NCBI RefSeq assembly: GCF_904424705.1
Contig: NZ_CAJGBF010000005.1
Location: 124,001-188,000, forward strand
From: Rossellomorea arthrocnemi
Lineage (GTDB): Bacteria; Bacillota; Bacilli; Bacillales; Bacillaceae_B
Direction of reading: 5' to 3'
Length of the DNA: 64,000 nucleotides
The notes beneath the pieces are model-generated. The model was given only the letters and a program-made list of their open reading frames with translations, ran no database searches and was not told the DNA's origin. The translations under genes and the position numbers were made by a program. The first letter of the stretch is position 1, and every line of letters begins with the position of its first letter. This document shows positions 16,245 through 26,325 of this stretch, one piece after another.

Positions 16245-17255
16245 TTACCCGATTCTTCTTCTGGAAATTTTATCAATGTTCTCAAGCATCAATCCCGTAC
16301 CGATGGCGACACAATCCATTGGGTTCTCCGCGATCAATACCGGTACTTTCAATTCTTCTGCAAGAAGAGTATCCATTCCGTGAAGAAGGGCTCCCCCTCC
16401 TGTTAAAATAACTCCACGGTCAATGATATCCGCTGATAATTCCGGTGGCGTCTTCTCAAGGACGTTTTTCGCTGCCTGTACGATGACAGCAACTGACTCA
16501 CGAAGGGCTCCTTCGATTTCCTTTGAAGTTACGGTGATTGTACGAGGAAGACCCGATACCATGTCACGACCGCGGATGCTCATTTCTTTCCGATCCTCAT
16601 CAAGTGTTTCTGAGAATACCGTTCCGATGTTCACCTTGATGTCTTCAGCCGTACGCTCCCCAATCAGAAGCTTGTACTCTTTTTTAATATAATTCAGAAT
16701 TTCATGGTCGAACTTATCCCCGGCCATTTTAATCGACTGGCTCGTCACGATGTCACCCATGGAAAGAACCGCTACATCCGTCGTTCCTCCACCGATGTCC
16801 ACGACCATGTTTCCTGTTGGATTGAAGATATCCATTCCGGCACCGATTGCCGCCACTTTAGGCTCTTCCTCAAGATAAATCTTCTTCCCGCCACTCTTTT
16901 CAGCTGCTTCTCTGATCGCCTTTTGCTCGACACTTGTGATGTTTGTAGGGCAGCAAATCAAGATGCGCGGCTTCGATAGGAATCCTTTCACATTCAATTT
17001 ATTAATGAAATGCTTCAGCATCGCTTCTGTTACATCAAAGTCGGCGATGACCCCGTCTTTTAACGGACGTGTTGCTACAATATTACCAGGAGTACGCCCT
17101 ACCATACGGCGTGCTTCTTCTCCAACAGCCAATACCTTGCCTGTATTCTTATCCAGTGCCACGACCGATGGCTCATTCAATACAATCCCTTTTCCTTTAA
17201 CATGAATCAATACATTAGCCGTACCAAGGTCAATCCCAATATCTTTCGCGAACAT
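16245..17255 (-). CDS. mbl: Actin-like rod-shape protein Mbl
   Basis: 336 residues with the actin-fold nucleotide motifs DLGTANVLI (phosphate 1, residues 8-16), DIGGGTTDVAV (phosphate 2, near 155) and LTGGGALLHGMD (adenosine, near 287). Mbl forms membrane-associated filaments that guide lateral cell-wall synthesis. Identity as Mbl rather than MreB or MreBH comes from the spoIIID-mbl-flhO-flhP neighbourhood. The gene is full length. Confidence 0.95.
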   Translation of the reverse strand: MFAKDIGIDLGTANVLIHVKGKGIVLNEPSVVALDKNTGKVLAVGEEARRMVGRTPGNIVATRPLKDGVIADFDVTEAMLKHFINKLNVKGFLSKPRILICCPTNITSVEQKAIREAAEKSGGKKIYLEEEPKVAAIGAGMDIFNPTGNMVVDIGGGTTDVAVLSMGDIVTSQSIKMAGDKFDHEILNYIKKEYKLLIGERTAEDIKVNIGTVFSETLDEDRKEMSIRGRDMVSGLPRTITVTSKEIEGALRESVAVIVQAAKNVLEKTPPELSADIIDRGVILTGGGALLHGMDTLLAEELKVPVLIAENPMDCVAIGTGLMLENIDKISRRRIG

Positions 17256-17756
17256 CTTGTGTTTCTCCCTTCTTCTTCTACAATTTCATGAACAAAATTC
17301 ATCTATGGTTTTATTGTGATGTCATTACGTAAAAACGTTAAGGCAGAACTTTCACCTAATTAATTATTTTACCATAAATATGTCGAAGGAAGATGGTATT
17401 TGTCAAAAAAATGTATTGATATTGTTATTTATTTGGAAAAAGATAGGTATTTTTAAGGAGGATGTTACAGAAGTGTTAAGATCGAACGAAAATGATCTGT
17501 TTTTATAAATGTGTGGCCAGGTTGCGAGGGTTGATATTTGGTTGGTTAACAGCTAATAACCTAACTGTGGAATTCAACCGGTGAGTGTCGATATATATTT
17601 GCCGGTTGAAAGTTGCCTCGATTTCTCCTGTTAAAAAATCATGATTATTTGGCAGGCAAATTCAAGTGGTTTTTTACCTGTTAAAAACAGACGAAAATTC
17701 AACAGACAAAACCTCTTCTTGACCACCCAACCAACCTCCCCCTACAAAACAAAAAC
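17256..17756. other. Gene-free spacer between mbl and spoIIID with a 9-bp inverted repeat
   Basis: AT-rich. The one structured element is TTCAACCGG (17573-17581) paired with CCGGTTGAA (17602-17610) across 20 bases. Short open frames near 17470 are too small to support. Mbl promoter elements must lie here but I cannot place them with confidence. Confidence 0.5.
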
Positions 17757-17796
17757 ACACCAAGCATGACCCATCTATCTGGGGCTTGGCGTATTT
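17757..17796 (-). terminator. Probable terminator of spoIIID
   Basis: CACCAAGC pairs with GCTTGGCG, with CCC/GGG inside, immediately beyond the spoIIID stop on the minus strand, next to a run of A that reads as U. Confidence 0.7.
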
Positions 17797-17799
17797 TGG

Positions 17800-18060
17800 T
17801 TAGCTGTGGAGCTCTTCTTTTTTGTATTTTTGTTTAGTTGCCTCTCCACCTCGTAGATGCCGGATTGATTTATGGTAATCAAGTATGGTTTTGACTTCAT
17901 TTGCGAGATCCGGATTGATTTCTGGCAGCCGTTCTGTTAAATCTTTATGGACAGTACTTTTGGACACGCCAAACTCCTTCGCAATTACACGAACAGTTTT
18001 TTTCGTCTCCACGATATACTTACCAATCTTGATTGTTCTCTCTTTGATGTAATCGTGCAC
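17800..18060 (-). CDS. spoIIID: Mother-cell sporulation transcription factor SpoIIID
   Basis: 86 residues, starting with GTG at 18060 behind AGGGAGGTCG; the product begins MHDYIKERTIKIGKYIVE, essentially the B. subtilis start. The helix-turn-helix is VRVIAKEFGVSKSTVHKDL, and the basic C-terminal helix KSIRHLRGGEATKQKYK follows. SpoIIID activates and represses sigma-E-dependent mother-cell genes. It is slightly shorter at the C-terminus than the 93-residue B. subtilis protein. Confidence 0.96.
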   Translation of the reverse strand: MHDYIKERTIKIGKYIVETKKTVRVIAKEFGVSKSTVHKDLTERLPEINPDLANEVKTILDYHKSIRHLRGGEATKQKYKKEELHS

Positions 18061-18533
18061 ACCACTCGACCTCCCTAAATTGGATGTGAGAAGTGTGAAA
18101 TGAGACTCGCTTTCGCATCAATGAAATAGTATAGACCCCTTGCACACTGGCAAACGGCAGAAAGCCTTATTTAAGTCGGCAGCTCCCTGATGTTACAACA
18201 TATAAACAACTAATTCAGCTAATGATCAATAGTATAACGACGATTCCTCACCTCAAACACTCTCTTTTTTGATAGGTTTGTTTCATTTTATTAGCTTGTG
18301 CCCACTTATATGCACAAAAAACACAATAAGGACAAGGTTTCGCTTGAATTTTCTGAAAAAACTTTTTTGAGGGACGGACCTTCACATGAGAATTCGCATG
18401 GAAGGTGAGTGAAAAGATAAGGGATCATATATTATTCGACATTATGTGTATGGATTCTCTTTTCCTGTACTATTTCCTGAGAAATGAGTCGATGAAACAA
18501 CAAATGTGTCTGATTATCTCTGAAAATAAGAAT
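18061..18533. other. Gene-free spacer upstream of spoIIID with one dispersed motif copy
   Basis: Contains GAGGGACGGACCTT at 18369-18382, immediately followed by a small hairpin (ACCTTCACATG paired with CATGGAAGGT). No convincing gene: an open frame from 18405 runs into the terminator and the symporter gene on the other strand. The spoIIID promoter should lie at its left end. Confidence 0.55.
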
Positions 18534-18565
18534 AAGCCGTACTGGGCTCTACCCCAGTACGGCTT
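18534..18565 (-). terminator. Terminator of the symporter operon
   Basis: AAGCCGTACTGGG and CCCAGTACGGCTT form a 13-bp perfect stem with a 6-base loop, 8 bases beyond the stop. Confidence 0.88.
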
Positions 18566-18572
18566 GGATCGG

Positions 18573-20240
18573 TCATGCTTTAAAGTCGACTTCGTCATTT
18601 ACCCAAACTTCCCCGTCTTTAAAGGTCATTTGTTCCGGATATCGGAGATCCATTACTTCTTCCTGAATCTTTTGTGAAGGTGCTTTCGTCATAAGGGACA
18701 CGATGATGTTGGCAATGGCCGCTGACGCTGCACCAAACACACCTGCTCCTGTATCAATGATTCCGAACAGGGTCACACCTGACTTTGCCAGGAAAATATA
18801 GGTGAGGGTCACCCCTAGCCCCACGAGCATGCCTGCGATCACTCCCTGGGCATTGGAGCGCTTCCACCAGACTCCAAGTAGAAGGGCCGGGAAGAACGTC
18901 CCTGACGCCAGAGCGAAGGCCCAGGCGACGATTTGCGTGATGACGCCGGGAGGATTCAACGCGACTACTCCGGCCAGTATAGTCGCGATGACGATGGACC
19001 AGCGTGCAACCGCCAGACGATTCCCTTCCGTCGCATTCGGCTTGAATACCCGGTAGTAAATATCATGGGCAAAAGACGACGAAATCGCGATCATCAACCC
19101 ACCTGCAGTCGATAATGCCGCTGCCATGGCACCTGCGGCGACCAGACCGATGACGAATACCCCAAGGTTGGCAATTTCCGGTGTTGCCATGACGACGATA
19201 TCATTGGAAATGATGATCTCCTTCCATTGAAGAATCCCATCTCCATTCGCATCCGCCACCTGCAATTTCCCCGTATCCACCCATGACGTCGTCCACGAGG
19301 GCAGATTACTGATTTTGCTTCCCGCTACTTTGGTCATTAAGATAAATCGGGAAAACGCTGCATAAGCAGGCGCTGACAGATAAAGGAGACCGATGAAGAG
19401 GAGGGCCCACGCTCCTGACCAGCGTGCCGCCTTCATCGTGGAAACTGTATAGAAACGGACGATAACATGAGGAAGTCCGGCAGTACCGGCCATCAAAGTA
19501 AACATCAGGGCCATGAACTGCCACTTCGTCCCGTTTGTAAAAGGAGCGAAGTATTCCGAGACTCCAAGTTCCCGATCAAGCTCACCGATTTTCCCGACCA
19601 GTTCCCCATATGAAATCCAAGGGGCAGGGTTCCCCGTAATTTGCAGGGACATGAAAATGACGGGAATTAAATACGCAATGATCAACACGATATACTGAGC
19701 GACCTGTGTCCACGTGATTCCTTTCATCCCGCCGAACGCTGCATAAAAGGCAATAAGGACGACTCCGATCATCGTACCCACTTTGGCATCGATTTCAAAT
19801 AAACGGCCGATGACTACACCCGAACCGGAGAGTTGACCAATCGAATACGTGAAACTGATAATAATCGTACAAATGGCGGCAATGACCCTGGCCGTATGAC
19901 TGTTATACCGGTCCCCGATAAATTCCGGTACCGTATACCGTCCATACTTCCTGAGCTGTGGTGCCAGTAAGAAGGTTAATAGCAAATACCCTCCCGTCCA
20001 GCCCATAATATAGGCAAGGCCGTCATAGCCGAGAATCATGACGGTACCCGCCAGCCCAATGAATGATGCCGCGCTCATCCAGTCTGCCCCGATGGCCATC
20101 CCATTAAAGATTGGTGGAACCCCGCGCCCGGCTACATAGAAATCCGATGTCTCTTTCGCTTTGTTATAAACTGCAATTCCGATATATAAAGCAAACGTCA
20201 ACAAAATAATAGACGTTGATACTAAAAATTGAGTATCCAT
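18573..20240 (-). CDS. Sodium:solute symporter (ActP/acetate-type), large subunit
   Basis: 555 residues with about 13 transmembrane helices. It has the SSS-family signature around SDFYVAGRGVPPIFNGMA and GADWMSAASFIG, and FYAAFGGMKGITWTQVAQ. An insertion near residues 310-350 holds an EF-hand-like DANGDGILQWKEI, seen in this subgroup. Together with the preceding small DUF4212-type subunit it forms the two-part cation/acetate-like transporter class. The substrate is probably a short-chain organic acid such as acetate, but sequence alone does not prove this. Confidence 0.88.
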   Translation of the reverse strand: MDTQFLVSTSIILLTFALYIGIAVYNKAKETSDFYVAGRGVPPIFNGMAIGADWMSAASFIGLAGTVMILGYDGLAYIMGWTGGYLLLTFLLAPQLRKYGRYTVPEFIGDRYNSHTARVIAAICTIIISFTYSIGQLSGSGVVIGRLFEIDAKVGTMIGVVLIAFYAAFGGMKGITWTQVAQYIVLIIAYLIPVIFMSLQITGNPAPWISYGELVGKIGELDRELGVSEYFAPFTNGTKWQFMALMFTLMAGTAGLPHVIVRFYTVSTMKAARWSGAWALLFIGLLYLSAPAYAAFSRFILMTKVAGSKISNLPSWTTSWVDTGKLQVADANGDGILQWKEIIISNDIVVMATPEIANLGVFVIGLVAAGAMAAALSTAGGLMIAISSSFAHDIYYRVFKPNATEGNRLAVARWSIVIATILAGVVALNPPGVITQIVAWAFALASGTFFPALLLGVWWKRSNAQGVIAGMLVGLGVTLTYIFLAKSGVTLFGIIDTGAGVFGAASAAIANIIVSLMTKAPSQKIQEEVMDLRYPEQMTFKDGEVWVNDEVDFKA

Positions 20241-20278
20241 TTATCGTTTCCCCCTTTTTGCTTTATTCTCTATTTGGA

Positions 20279-20581
20279 TTAATGATCCAGCGTTTTTCCA
20301 TAGCTGATCTGCTCATTTTTGCTTTCATCCATCCCATATTTCCTATCAATCCCATCACTCACCCTGGCATTGACATAAAGCAAGATAATGAAAATAACGA
20401 TCGATCCTTGAGCGCCCATGAAGTAATGGAACGGAAATCCGTTAATCGTAAAGGTGGAAAGGCTTTCGGCAAAAAGGACCACTCCAAATGAGGAAAGAAG
20501 CCAGATGACCAAGTATATGGCCATGTAACGGTTTTTTTCTTTAAAATACTGTTCGGCTTTTGCTCTATCAATCTTTTTCAT
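20279..20581 (-). CDS. Sodium/solute symporter small subunit (DUF4212)
   Basis: 100 residues with two transmembrane helices (about 20-42 and 55-78) and a conserved FHYFMGAQGSIVIFIILLYVN segment in the second. The N-terminus AKAEQYFKEKNRYMAIYL is typical of DUF4212 proteins, which partner SSS transporters. It lies 38 bases upstream of the large-subunit gene on the same strand. Confidence 0.85.
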   Translation of the reverse strand: MKKIDRAKAEQYFKEKNRYMAIYLVIWLLSSFGVVLFAESLSTFTINGFPFHYFMGAQGSIVIFIILLYVNARVSDGIDRKYGMDESKNEQISYGKTLDH

Positions 20582-20605
20582 ATATGTAACCCCTTTTCAA
20601 GCTCA

Positions 20606-20806
20606 TTATTTTAAACTGAAAATAAATTTCACGGTCTCAAAAAACGGCACAGGGACGATGGCGATCTGAACAATAAAATAAATGAATAAAGACACGAACG
20701 GAATGGTCAGAAAGAATGCCCGCTTTTTCTTGAGGGCCAGTATGATACTTCCTCCTGTAATAAGAAGAAATGCGATGAAGTAGATCAACGTTTCACCTCC
20801 TGTCAA
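20606..20806 (-). CDS. Small membrane protein, first gene of the symporter operon
   Basis: 66 residues with two hydrophobic helices (8-25 and 32-52) separated by a KKKR loop. GGAGGTGAAA gives a strong ribosome site. It precedes the small and large symporter subunits with a 24-base gap, so all three are probably one transcript. I know no family name; an accessory subunit role is inferred from position. Confidence 0.6.
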   Translation of the reverse strand: MTGGETLIYFIAFLLITGGSIILALKKKRAFFLTIPFVSLFIYFIVQIAIVPVPFFETVKFIFSLK

Positions 20807-21028
20807 CGAATTAAAAACTTAATTTTCTGAAATTTAATTCATGACATCATTATCTTTACTGGAAAAAGCCTGGTCAATAACGAAAAAACGACAACCCCTC
20901 GACACCTTTTTGAATTCATTTTACTAACATAAGGATAAGTAAGATTATGTATAAATAACTTCAATCGAAATGCTTTTTCAGTAAACCTTCCACCCTGTCG
21001 AATTTCCAAGGAAATTTTTTTGAACAAC

Positions 21029-21062
21029 AAAAAGACTGACCGGGATTTCAGTCAGTCTTTCT
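21029..21062 (-). terminator. Terminator of spoIIQ
   Basis: AAAGACTGAC and GTCAGTCTTT pair around CGGGATTTCA. The A-run on the left reads as the U-tract on the minus strand. Confidence 0.85.
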
Positions 21063-21074
21063 TCATTTATTTGA

Positions 21075-21989
21075 TTATTCTTCGTCTTTTACGTCAGCGT
21101 TGTCTTGGCTTTCCTGTTTCGGCTTTTGCCCGGCTTGGTCCTGCTTATCTTCCGTTGACTTATCTTCTTCCGCTGCATTGTCTTCCGCTGGTTGGTCCTC
21201 AGTAGCTTTGTTTTCGCTAGCCTGGTCTTCTACAGCGTTTTCATCTGTAGCATTTTCTTCTGCAGCTTCAGCATCCGGTTTTTCACCTGAAACTTTCTTG
21301 TCCTCAAGCTGTGCTTCTTGAAGAGTGGCAAGAGACTTATTGAAGTATTCCAGTGGATTCACGGCTACATCCGCTTTACGGATTTCAAAGTGTACGTGAA
21401 CGCCGGCTTCTTCATTGAATAAGCTCTTTCCTGCTTTCGCAATGGCTTGTCCTTGATCGACTACATCTCCAACCGCGACTTCAAAGTCCTTAACTGATTG
21501 ATAACGAGTTACGATACCTTTACTGTGCTCGATTTCAATCGTGTTTCCTAGTAGAGAATCTTCTTGAACCTTTGTGACTGTACCGCTCATGGCAGCCAGG
21601 ACATCGAATTCTTTCCCATCTTTCGAAATGTCGACTCCCTGGTTCGGGTAGTACATGTTTCCATAAACGACTAGGGCTGCTTCCTGTTCTTCAGCTGAAG
21701 CTTCAGTGTCGTAGAATTGTTTTTCGATCACTGTATCCTCAGGACTTGAAACAGGCATTACAAAGTTTTCCAATGAACGATTGACTTCTTCTGCAGGCTG
21801 GTTAAACTCATTGTCAGTAGGAACTCCATCATAGCTGTAATCCTTGGCTTTCTCATTTACATCATTTCCTGCTTGGTACCACAGAATCCCCGTGATAATG
21901 ATTGCTGCACTTGCTAAATAGATTGCTGGGTATGCCCAACGTCTTTTCAAAAAGTTTTGAGAAGGTTGTTTCTTTTCTTCCTCTCTCAT
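21075..21989 (-). CDS. spoIIQ: Forespore engulfment protein SpoIIQ (LytM-like)
   Basis: 304 residues from the ATG at 21989 (MREEEKK, as in B. subtilis), behind GAGGTGA; an upstream in-frame start would cover that ribosome site. There is a transmembrane helix near 22-42, then the LytM/M23 domain (about 105-225) with GVDISKDG and HVHFEIR. The usual first metal-binding His is replaced by Asn (PNQGVD), consistent with a non-enzymatic SpoIIQ that pairs with SpoIIIAH to bridge forespore and mother cell. The last 75 residues are an Ala/Glu/Asp-rich low-complexity tail (EDKATEDQPAEDN-type repeats), longer than in B. subtilis (283 residues). Confidence 0.93.
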   Translation of the reverse strand: MREEEKKQPSQNFLKRRWAYPAIYLASAAIIITGILWYQAGNDVNEKAKDYSYDGVPTDNEFNQPAEEVNRSLENFVMPVSSPEDTVIEKQFYDTEASAEEQEAALVVYGNMYYPNQGVDISKDGKEFDVLAAMSGTVTKVQEDSLLGNTIEIEHSKGIVTRYQSVKDFEVAVGDVVDQGQAIAKAGKSLFNEEAGVHVHFEIRKADVAVNPLEYFNKSLATLQEAQLEDKKVSGEKPDAEAAEENATDENAVEDQASENKATEDQPAEDNAAEEDKSTEDKQDQAGQKPKQESQDNADVKDEE

Positions 21990-22285
21990 TTTCATCACCT
22001 CAGCAATCATTCTGAACAGAATTCAGAAAATATATACACATTCGGAAAAAAATTTTAATTTCTTATGTTTCGACAAAGTGAGAATTAATATGTATGATTT
22101 TTGAAATTAATTATTTTTAAAGGGTGTTTTCGTAAACTTTGTTTCTCTAAGAATCGAGTGGTGGTTGATATTTCTAAAATAACCAAGATAAAAAACATGT
22201 GACAGTCCTCGGAAATATCGATTGATGACATTCCAGAAATCTCCCTGCATGTTAAAATGATAGAAACAGAAAGGACGACCCTGAT

Positions 22286-22723
22286 ATGAAAAAATTACTT
22301 ACCTCTGTGCTGACGGCTGCACCTTTCCTATATATGATTCTGATCTGGATCATGTCGAGTAATCCCGATGATGCCGTGCTAAGGCTTCCTGATGATGGGA
22401 TGGATCGGTTTATCAAGGAGTCCCTTCACTTAGTCGAGTTCGGGATTCTATATGGATTATTTGTGATCGCTCTGTTGGCACACGGAAAGCTTCGGTTCAC
22501 ACTGAATTTCACCGTGGCACTGATTGCCATCTTCTACGGATTTGTGGATGAGATCCATCAATCCTTCGTCCCCTATCGTTCGTCTACGATGATTGATGCG
22601 GCTAAGGATCTGATCGGGGTGACGGTCCTGTTCTGGATCGTGAACCGCACGTACTTCCGAAATCCGGATAACGGGCTGACTAAAAAGATGAAGAGATTTG
22701 AAGACTATCTAAAAAAGGATTGA
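22286..22723 (+). CDS. VanZ-like membrane protein
   Basis: 145 residues with four transmembrane helices. VanZ-family marks are the SSNPDD segment near 24, the conserved KESLHLVEFGILYGL (His and Glu) and DEIHQSFVPYRSSTMIDAAKDLIG near 88-111. The family is linked to low-level teicoplanin resistance and envelope functions but its biochemistry is unclear. It is the only plus-strand gene between spoIIQ and spoIID; its stop lies inside the shared terminator stem. Confidence 0.85.
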   Translation: MKKLLTSVLTAAPFLYMILIWIMSSNPDDAVLRLPDDGMDRFIKESLHLVEFGILYGLFVIALLAHGKLRFTLNFTVALIAIFYGFVDEIHQSFVPYRSSTMIDAAKDLIGVTVLFWIVNRTYFRNPDNGLTKKMKRFEDYLKKD

Positions 22724-22755
22724 GCCTGGTCACTAGACCGGACTCAATCCTTTTT
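22713..22755. terminator. Bidirectional terminator between vanZ-like gene and spoIID
   Basis: AAAAAGGATTGAG and CTCAATCCTTTTT form a perfect outer stem with an inner GGTC/GACC hairpin. It overlaps the vanZ-like stop codon and abuts the spoIID stop. Confidence 0.9.
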
Positions 22756-22756
22756 C

Positions 22757-23770
22757 TTATCTTTGTGCCGTTACCTTCTGAAGAAGTTTGCTGGATTCTG
22801 TTATTTTGACATCTTTATAGTAATGGGTCACGATGTCCTGATAATCCTTGCCTTCCTTCGCCATTCCGTTTGCTCCGTATTGGCTCATTCCTACTCCATG
22901 GCCGAATCCTTTCGTGGCGATGACGATGTGGTCGTCCTTCAGATACCAGGTGAAATCTGAGGATCTTAGGCCTAATTTATCCCTGATCTCCCGGCCGGTG
23001 AATTCTTTACCGTTGATTTCAACACTAGCCACCCTCTTGCCTTCAGTCCTTGATGTGATCGTTCCCACCGATCCATCCTTTGGCAGGGTGACACCGAGCT
23101 TCTGTTTGAATTCATTGATCGGAATGATCTTTTGATCTTCAAATTTAGGGGATGCTTTGTCCCAATGACTTTCTACACTTCGTAAATATGGAATATCATC
23201 TGTCCAATAGGCCTCGGAGTTTTCCGTATAGCCGTTGCTTGTCGAGAAGAAGGCGGCCGTAATCGGCTTATTATCATATGTCAGCACTTTCCCCTTGGTT
23301 TCAAGGACTGCTTCTGAGATCTTCTTGATCTTCCAGTCATAGTCAGAGCCCCATTGGGTGGCCAGTTCCTTTTGATTTTTATAAACCTGATGTGACACGG
23401 TATCCGTCACGTCGGCCCCTTTCGGCACAGATGCATCCTTCGAGAGAAGCTGATTCACAATATACGTCCTTGCTGCAAGAGCCTGTGCTTTCAAGGCTTC
23501 TTTTTCAAAGTCGGCAGGCATTTCTCCTGCAACCACCCCTACTACATACTGTTCAAGGGGAAGCTTCTCGATTAAGTCCTGACTGGAACGATAGACTGCC
23601 ACCTCGACTGAGTTTGCCAATTCTTCAACGGATGGGGGGCTTTTCAGCTTTTCGTCCAGGTTTGCCGTTTCCTTGTCTGATGAAAATGGGAGTACCAGCA
23701 AAGTGGGTACAATAAAGATGATGCTGATAAAGATTGAGAAGATGATCACTACGGGTTTTAACTGCTTCAT
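22757..23770 (-). CDS. spoIID: Stage II sporulation protein D (septal peptidoglycan lytic transglycosylase)
   Basis: 337 residues from the ATG at 23770 (MKQLKPVV), with GGAGG 8 bases upstream. The membrane anchor is about residues 7-30. The SpoIID domain contains [35 protein letters not shown], the [13 protein letters not shown] segment and [13 protein letters not shown] near the C-terminus. SpoIID cleaves glycan strands and with SpoIIM/SpoIIP drives engulfment. Full length. It lies upstream of spoIIQ as in B. subtilis but separated by the vanZ-like gene. Confidence 0.95.
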   Translation of the reverse strand: MKQLKPVVIIFSIFISIIFIVPTLLVLPFSSDKETANLDEKLKSPPSVEELANSVEVAVYRSSQDLIEKLPLEQYVVGVVAGEMPADFEKEALKAQALAARTYIVNQLLSKDASVPKGADVTDTVSHQVYKNQKELATQWGSDYDWKIKKISEAVLETKGKVLTYDNKPITAAFFSTSNGYTENSEAYWTDDIPYLRSVESHWDKASPKFEDQKIIPINEFKQKLGVTLPKDGSVGTITSRTEGKRVASVEINGKEFTGREIRDKLGLRSSDFTWYLKDDHIVIATKGFGHGVGMSQYGANGMAKEGKDYQDIVTHYYKDVKITESSKLLQKVTAQR

Positions 23771-23977
23771 GTTCGCGGCCTCCAATGAAAGATTAAATAG
23801 GAGAATGTCCTAGCACACTTCTCCACTCTCTTTCATATGTATGGTAGTGGACAAGCAATTATGAATGAGATTTGGGAGAGAATTTCGAGAGTTCGTTTTG
23901 GGTGAAGGGAATGGGGTTTTTGGAAATAAACTCTTGATCACATCGGAACAATTTCGCACACTAATCTTCAAATAAAA

Positions 23978-24008
23978 AAGGCAAGCTCTCCTAAAAGAGC
24001 TCACCTTT
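23978..24008 (-). terminator. Terminator of murAA
   Basis: GGCAAGCTCT and AGAGCTCACC pair around CCTAAA, with an A-run on the left giving the U-tract. It lies 9 bases past the murAA stop. Confidence 0.85.
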
Positions 24009-24016
24009 CATTTTAT

Positions 24017-25321
24017 TTACGCGTCCTTCATCATACCCTGTTCGGAAATAGGTGTTTCTTCCATTTCTTTCACACGCTCGATATCAGCACCAAGGCCAGC
24101 AAGCTTCTGATGGAAGTTCACATATCCACGATCTAAATGCTTCAGTTCTGTTACGCGAGTATACCCTTCTGCCACAAGACCAGCGATTGAAAGTGCTGCT
24201 GCTGCACGAAGGTCCGTTGCAGCTACCTCTGCACCTTGAAGTGACGTTGGCCCGTTCATGATGACAGAGCGTCCTTCAATCTTGATGTCCGCTCCCATAC
24301 GACGGAATTCTTCTGCATGCATGAAACGGTTTTCGAAAACAGTTTCTGTGATGACGCTGGTACCGTCAGCTGCAAGAAGCAATGCCATCATTTGGGATTG
24401 CATATCCGTCGGGAATCCAGGATGAGGCATCGTTTTGATATCAACGGATTTCAGTTTCTCCGGTCCAATGACACGAAGTCCTTCTTCTTCGTCGATGATC
24501 GTTACGCCCATCTCTTCCATCTTGGCAACCAATGAAGATAAGTGTTCAGGTATGGCACCTTTTACAAGGACATTCCCTTGAGTGATCGCAGCAGCAACCA
24601 TGAATGTCCCCGCTTCAATACGGTCAGGGATGATGCTGTGCTCAACACCGTAAAGACGGTCTACACCTTCGATACGGATTGTGCCGGTCCCTGCACCTAC
24701 AACACTTCCTCCCATTTTGTTCAGGAAGTTCGCTAAGTCGACGATTTCAGGCTCTTTTGCTACGTTTTCTAAAATGGTTGTTCCTTCTGCAAGAACGGCT
24801 GCCATCATAATGTTTTCTGTTGCCCCAACGCTCGGGAAGTCCAGATACACCTTGGCACCCTTCAGTCTTCCGTCTACTTCAGCTTCGATGAAACCATTCC
24901 CTACCTTCACTTTTGCTCCCATTGCTTCGAAGCCCTTTAAGTGTTGGTCAATCGGTCTTGATCCAATCGCACAGCCACCAGGAAGTGCGACACGCGCTTT
25001 CCCTGTACGGCCTAAGAGTGAACCCATTACAAGAACGGATGCACGCATTTTACGTACATATTCGAACGGTGCTTCAACAAACAACTCTCTTGATGCATTC
25101 ACGATGACTTCACCATTGTTAAACGCTACATCTGTATTTAAATGACGTAATACTTCATTAATCGTATATACATCGGAGAGTGGTGGTACATTTTTTATGA
25201 CACTTTTTCCTTCACTTGCTAATAATGTAGCAGCGATGACTGGTAAAACGGCATTCTTTGCTCCTTCAACTTGCACTGTACCGCTTAAACGCTGACCGCC
25301 GCGGACGATAATTTTTTCCAA
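24017..25321 (-). CDS. murAA: UDP-N-acetylglucosamine 1-carboxyvinyltransferase MurAA
   Basis: 434 residues. It has the MurA start [21 protein letters not shown] with catalytic Lys in the AKNA motif, the PEP-adduct Cys in [14 protein letters not shown] near 117, and [10 protein letters not shown] near 230. It adds enolpyruvate to UDP-GlcNAc, the first committed step of peptidoglycan synthesis. The neighbours ywmB and ywzB-atp on one side and spoIID on the other match the B. subtilis murAA locus. A second paralogue is at 57300. Confidence 0.96.
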   Translation of the reverse strand: MEKIIVRGGQRLSGTVQVEGAKNAVLPVIAATLLASEGKSVIKNVPPLSDVYTINEVLRHLNTDVAFNNGEVIVNASRELFVEAPFEYVRKMRASVLVMGSLLGRTGKARVALPGGCAIGSRPIDQHLKGFEAMGAKVKVGNGFIEAEVDGRLKGAKVYLDFPSVGATENIMMAAVLAEGTTILENVAKEPEIVDLANFLNKMGGSVVGAGTGTIRIEGVDRLYGVEHSIIPDRIEAGTFMVAAAITQGNVLVKGAIPEHLSSLVAKMEEMGVTIIDEEEGLRVIGPEKLKSVDIKTMPHPGFPTDMQSQMMALLLAADGTSVITETVFENRFMHAEEFRRMGADIKIEGRSVIMNGPTSLQGAEVAATDLRAAAALSIAGLVAEGYTRVTELKHLDRGYVNFHQKLAGLGADIERVKEMEETPISEQGMMKDA

Positions 25322-25353
25322 GAGTATTCCCCTCCGCGTCCAATTTCTCTATA

Positions 25354-26103
25354 TTAATATTCAATAATTAGGATGGGTGTGCCAATCACAAAGGTTGTCT
25401 TAGCGCCCATTCCGCTTTTCCGTAGACCTAGTTGTATATTCATATCATCATTTTTTGTAGGTATAGTCCGTGACATTTGTTCCGAGTAGGCTGAAATGGA
25501 ATAAAAGTCTTCTTCTTTAAGTGATTCCAGTTCATTAGCGTCTAATTGCGACATTAGTTCGACAGCCTGATTCGACAAAACTTTCTCAAGCTTATCATTG
25601 AATTCGCCTTTTATACAAGAGAAAATCATAGGTTTATCAGTAAAAATGATTTCCATATTTGGGATAAATTCAGACTTGATATAATTCTTCGTCTTTTCTC
25701 CCAACGTTTTCTGTTTTCCGCGCATTTCATACATAATGTACGATACTGCATGCTCGTTTGTGGGGGTATGCTGCAATTTAATGGTTTCTTCCCCGTGAGA
25801 CGTCTGACGTTGTCCCACAACCATTACTCCTTCAGCTGACTTTTTCGTCACCCAGTCAAAATCAGAAAATGTTTCCTGCATAGTAGTACTATATTTGGCA
25901 AACCCTTTATTCGTGAAGCTTTTTTTGTTTTCTCTTGCATATAGAGACCATTCAGTTATCTGACCTTGAGAATGAACAATGGCTTGATCAAGTTTTTCAA
26001 TGTCTAATAAATGTTTGGCTTCGATAGTGTTGTTCCCATTAATGACAGGAAGAAAACCTAATCCAACAAAAAAGATTAACATAATGTAAAAATACCGATT
26101 CAT
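25354..26103 (-). CDS. ywmB: YwmB-family secreted protein
   Basis: 249 residues. An N-terminal hydrophobic segment (about 5-22) suggests export. The body matches the YwmB family by position between murAA and ywzB and by length. It has a few recognisable blocks such as EWSLYARENKKSF, FSCIKGEF and a C-terminal IQLGLRKSGMGAKTTFVIGTP. Structural work on the family describes a TATA-box-binding-protein-like fold, but no DNA role is implied. It lies 32 bases upstream of murAA in the same direction. Confidence 0.85.
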   Translation of the reverse strand: MNRYFYIMLIFFVGLGFLPVINGNNTIEAKHLLDIEKLDQAIVHSQGQITEWSLYARENKKSFTNKGFAKYSTTMQETFSDFDWVTKKSAEGVMVVGQRQTSHGEETIKLQHTPTNEHAVSYIMYEMRGKQKTLGEKTKNYIKSEFIPNMEIIFTDKPMIFSCIKGEFNDKLEKVLSNQAVELMSQLDANELESLKEEDFYSISAYSEQMSRTIPTKNDDMNIQLGLRKSGMGAKTTFVIGTPILIIEY

Positions 26104-26325
26104 TTTCCATTCCTCCCCTTACCTAAAAGTCTGTCCGAATAGGAGAAGAACATACTTGAAAATTGTCGTCATCTTTTTACAATTATTGAGGCTTTCATGG
26201 TTGTCTTATGAAAAGGGTTTCACTTTGAAACTTTTTCACAAAGGGACGAACACAAAATTAATCTTACTCAAAACAGGGTCCCTTGAAAACATGCAGGAAG
26301 ACCTATTTTTTGTCAGAAACTCTAT

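Noticed and set aside
18405-18677. Plus-strand open frame of 90 codons
   Set aside because: Runs through a terminator and into the symporter gene on the other strand; no coding character.
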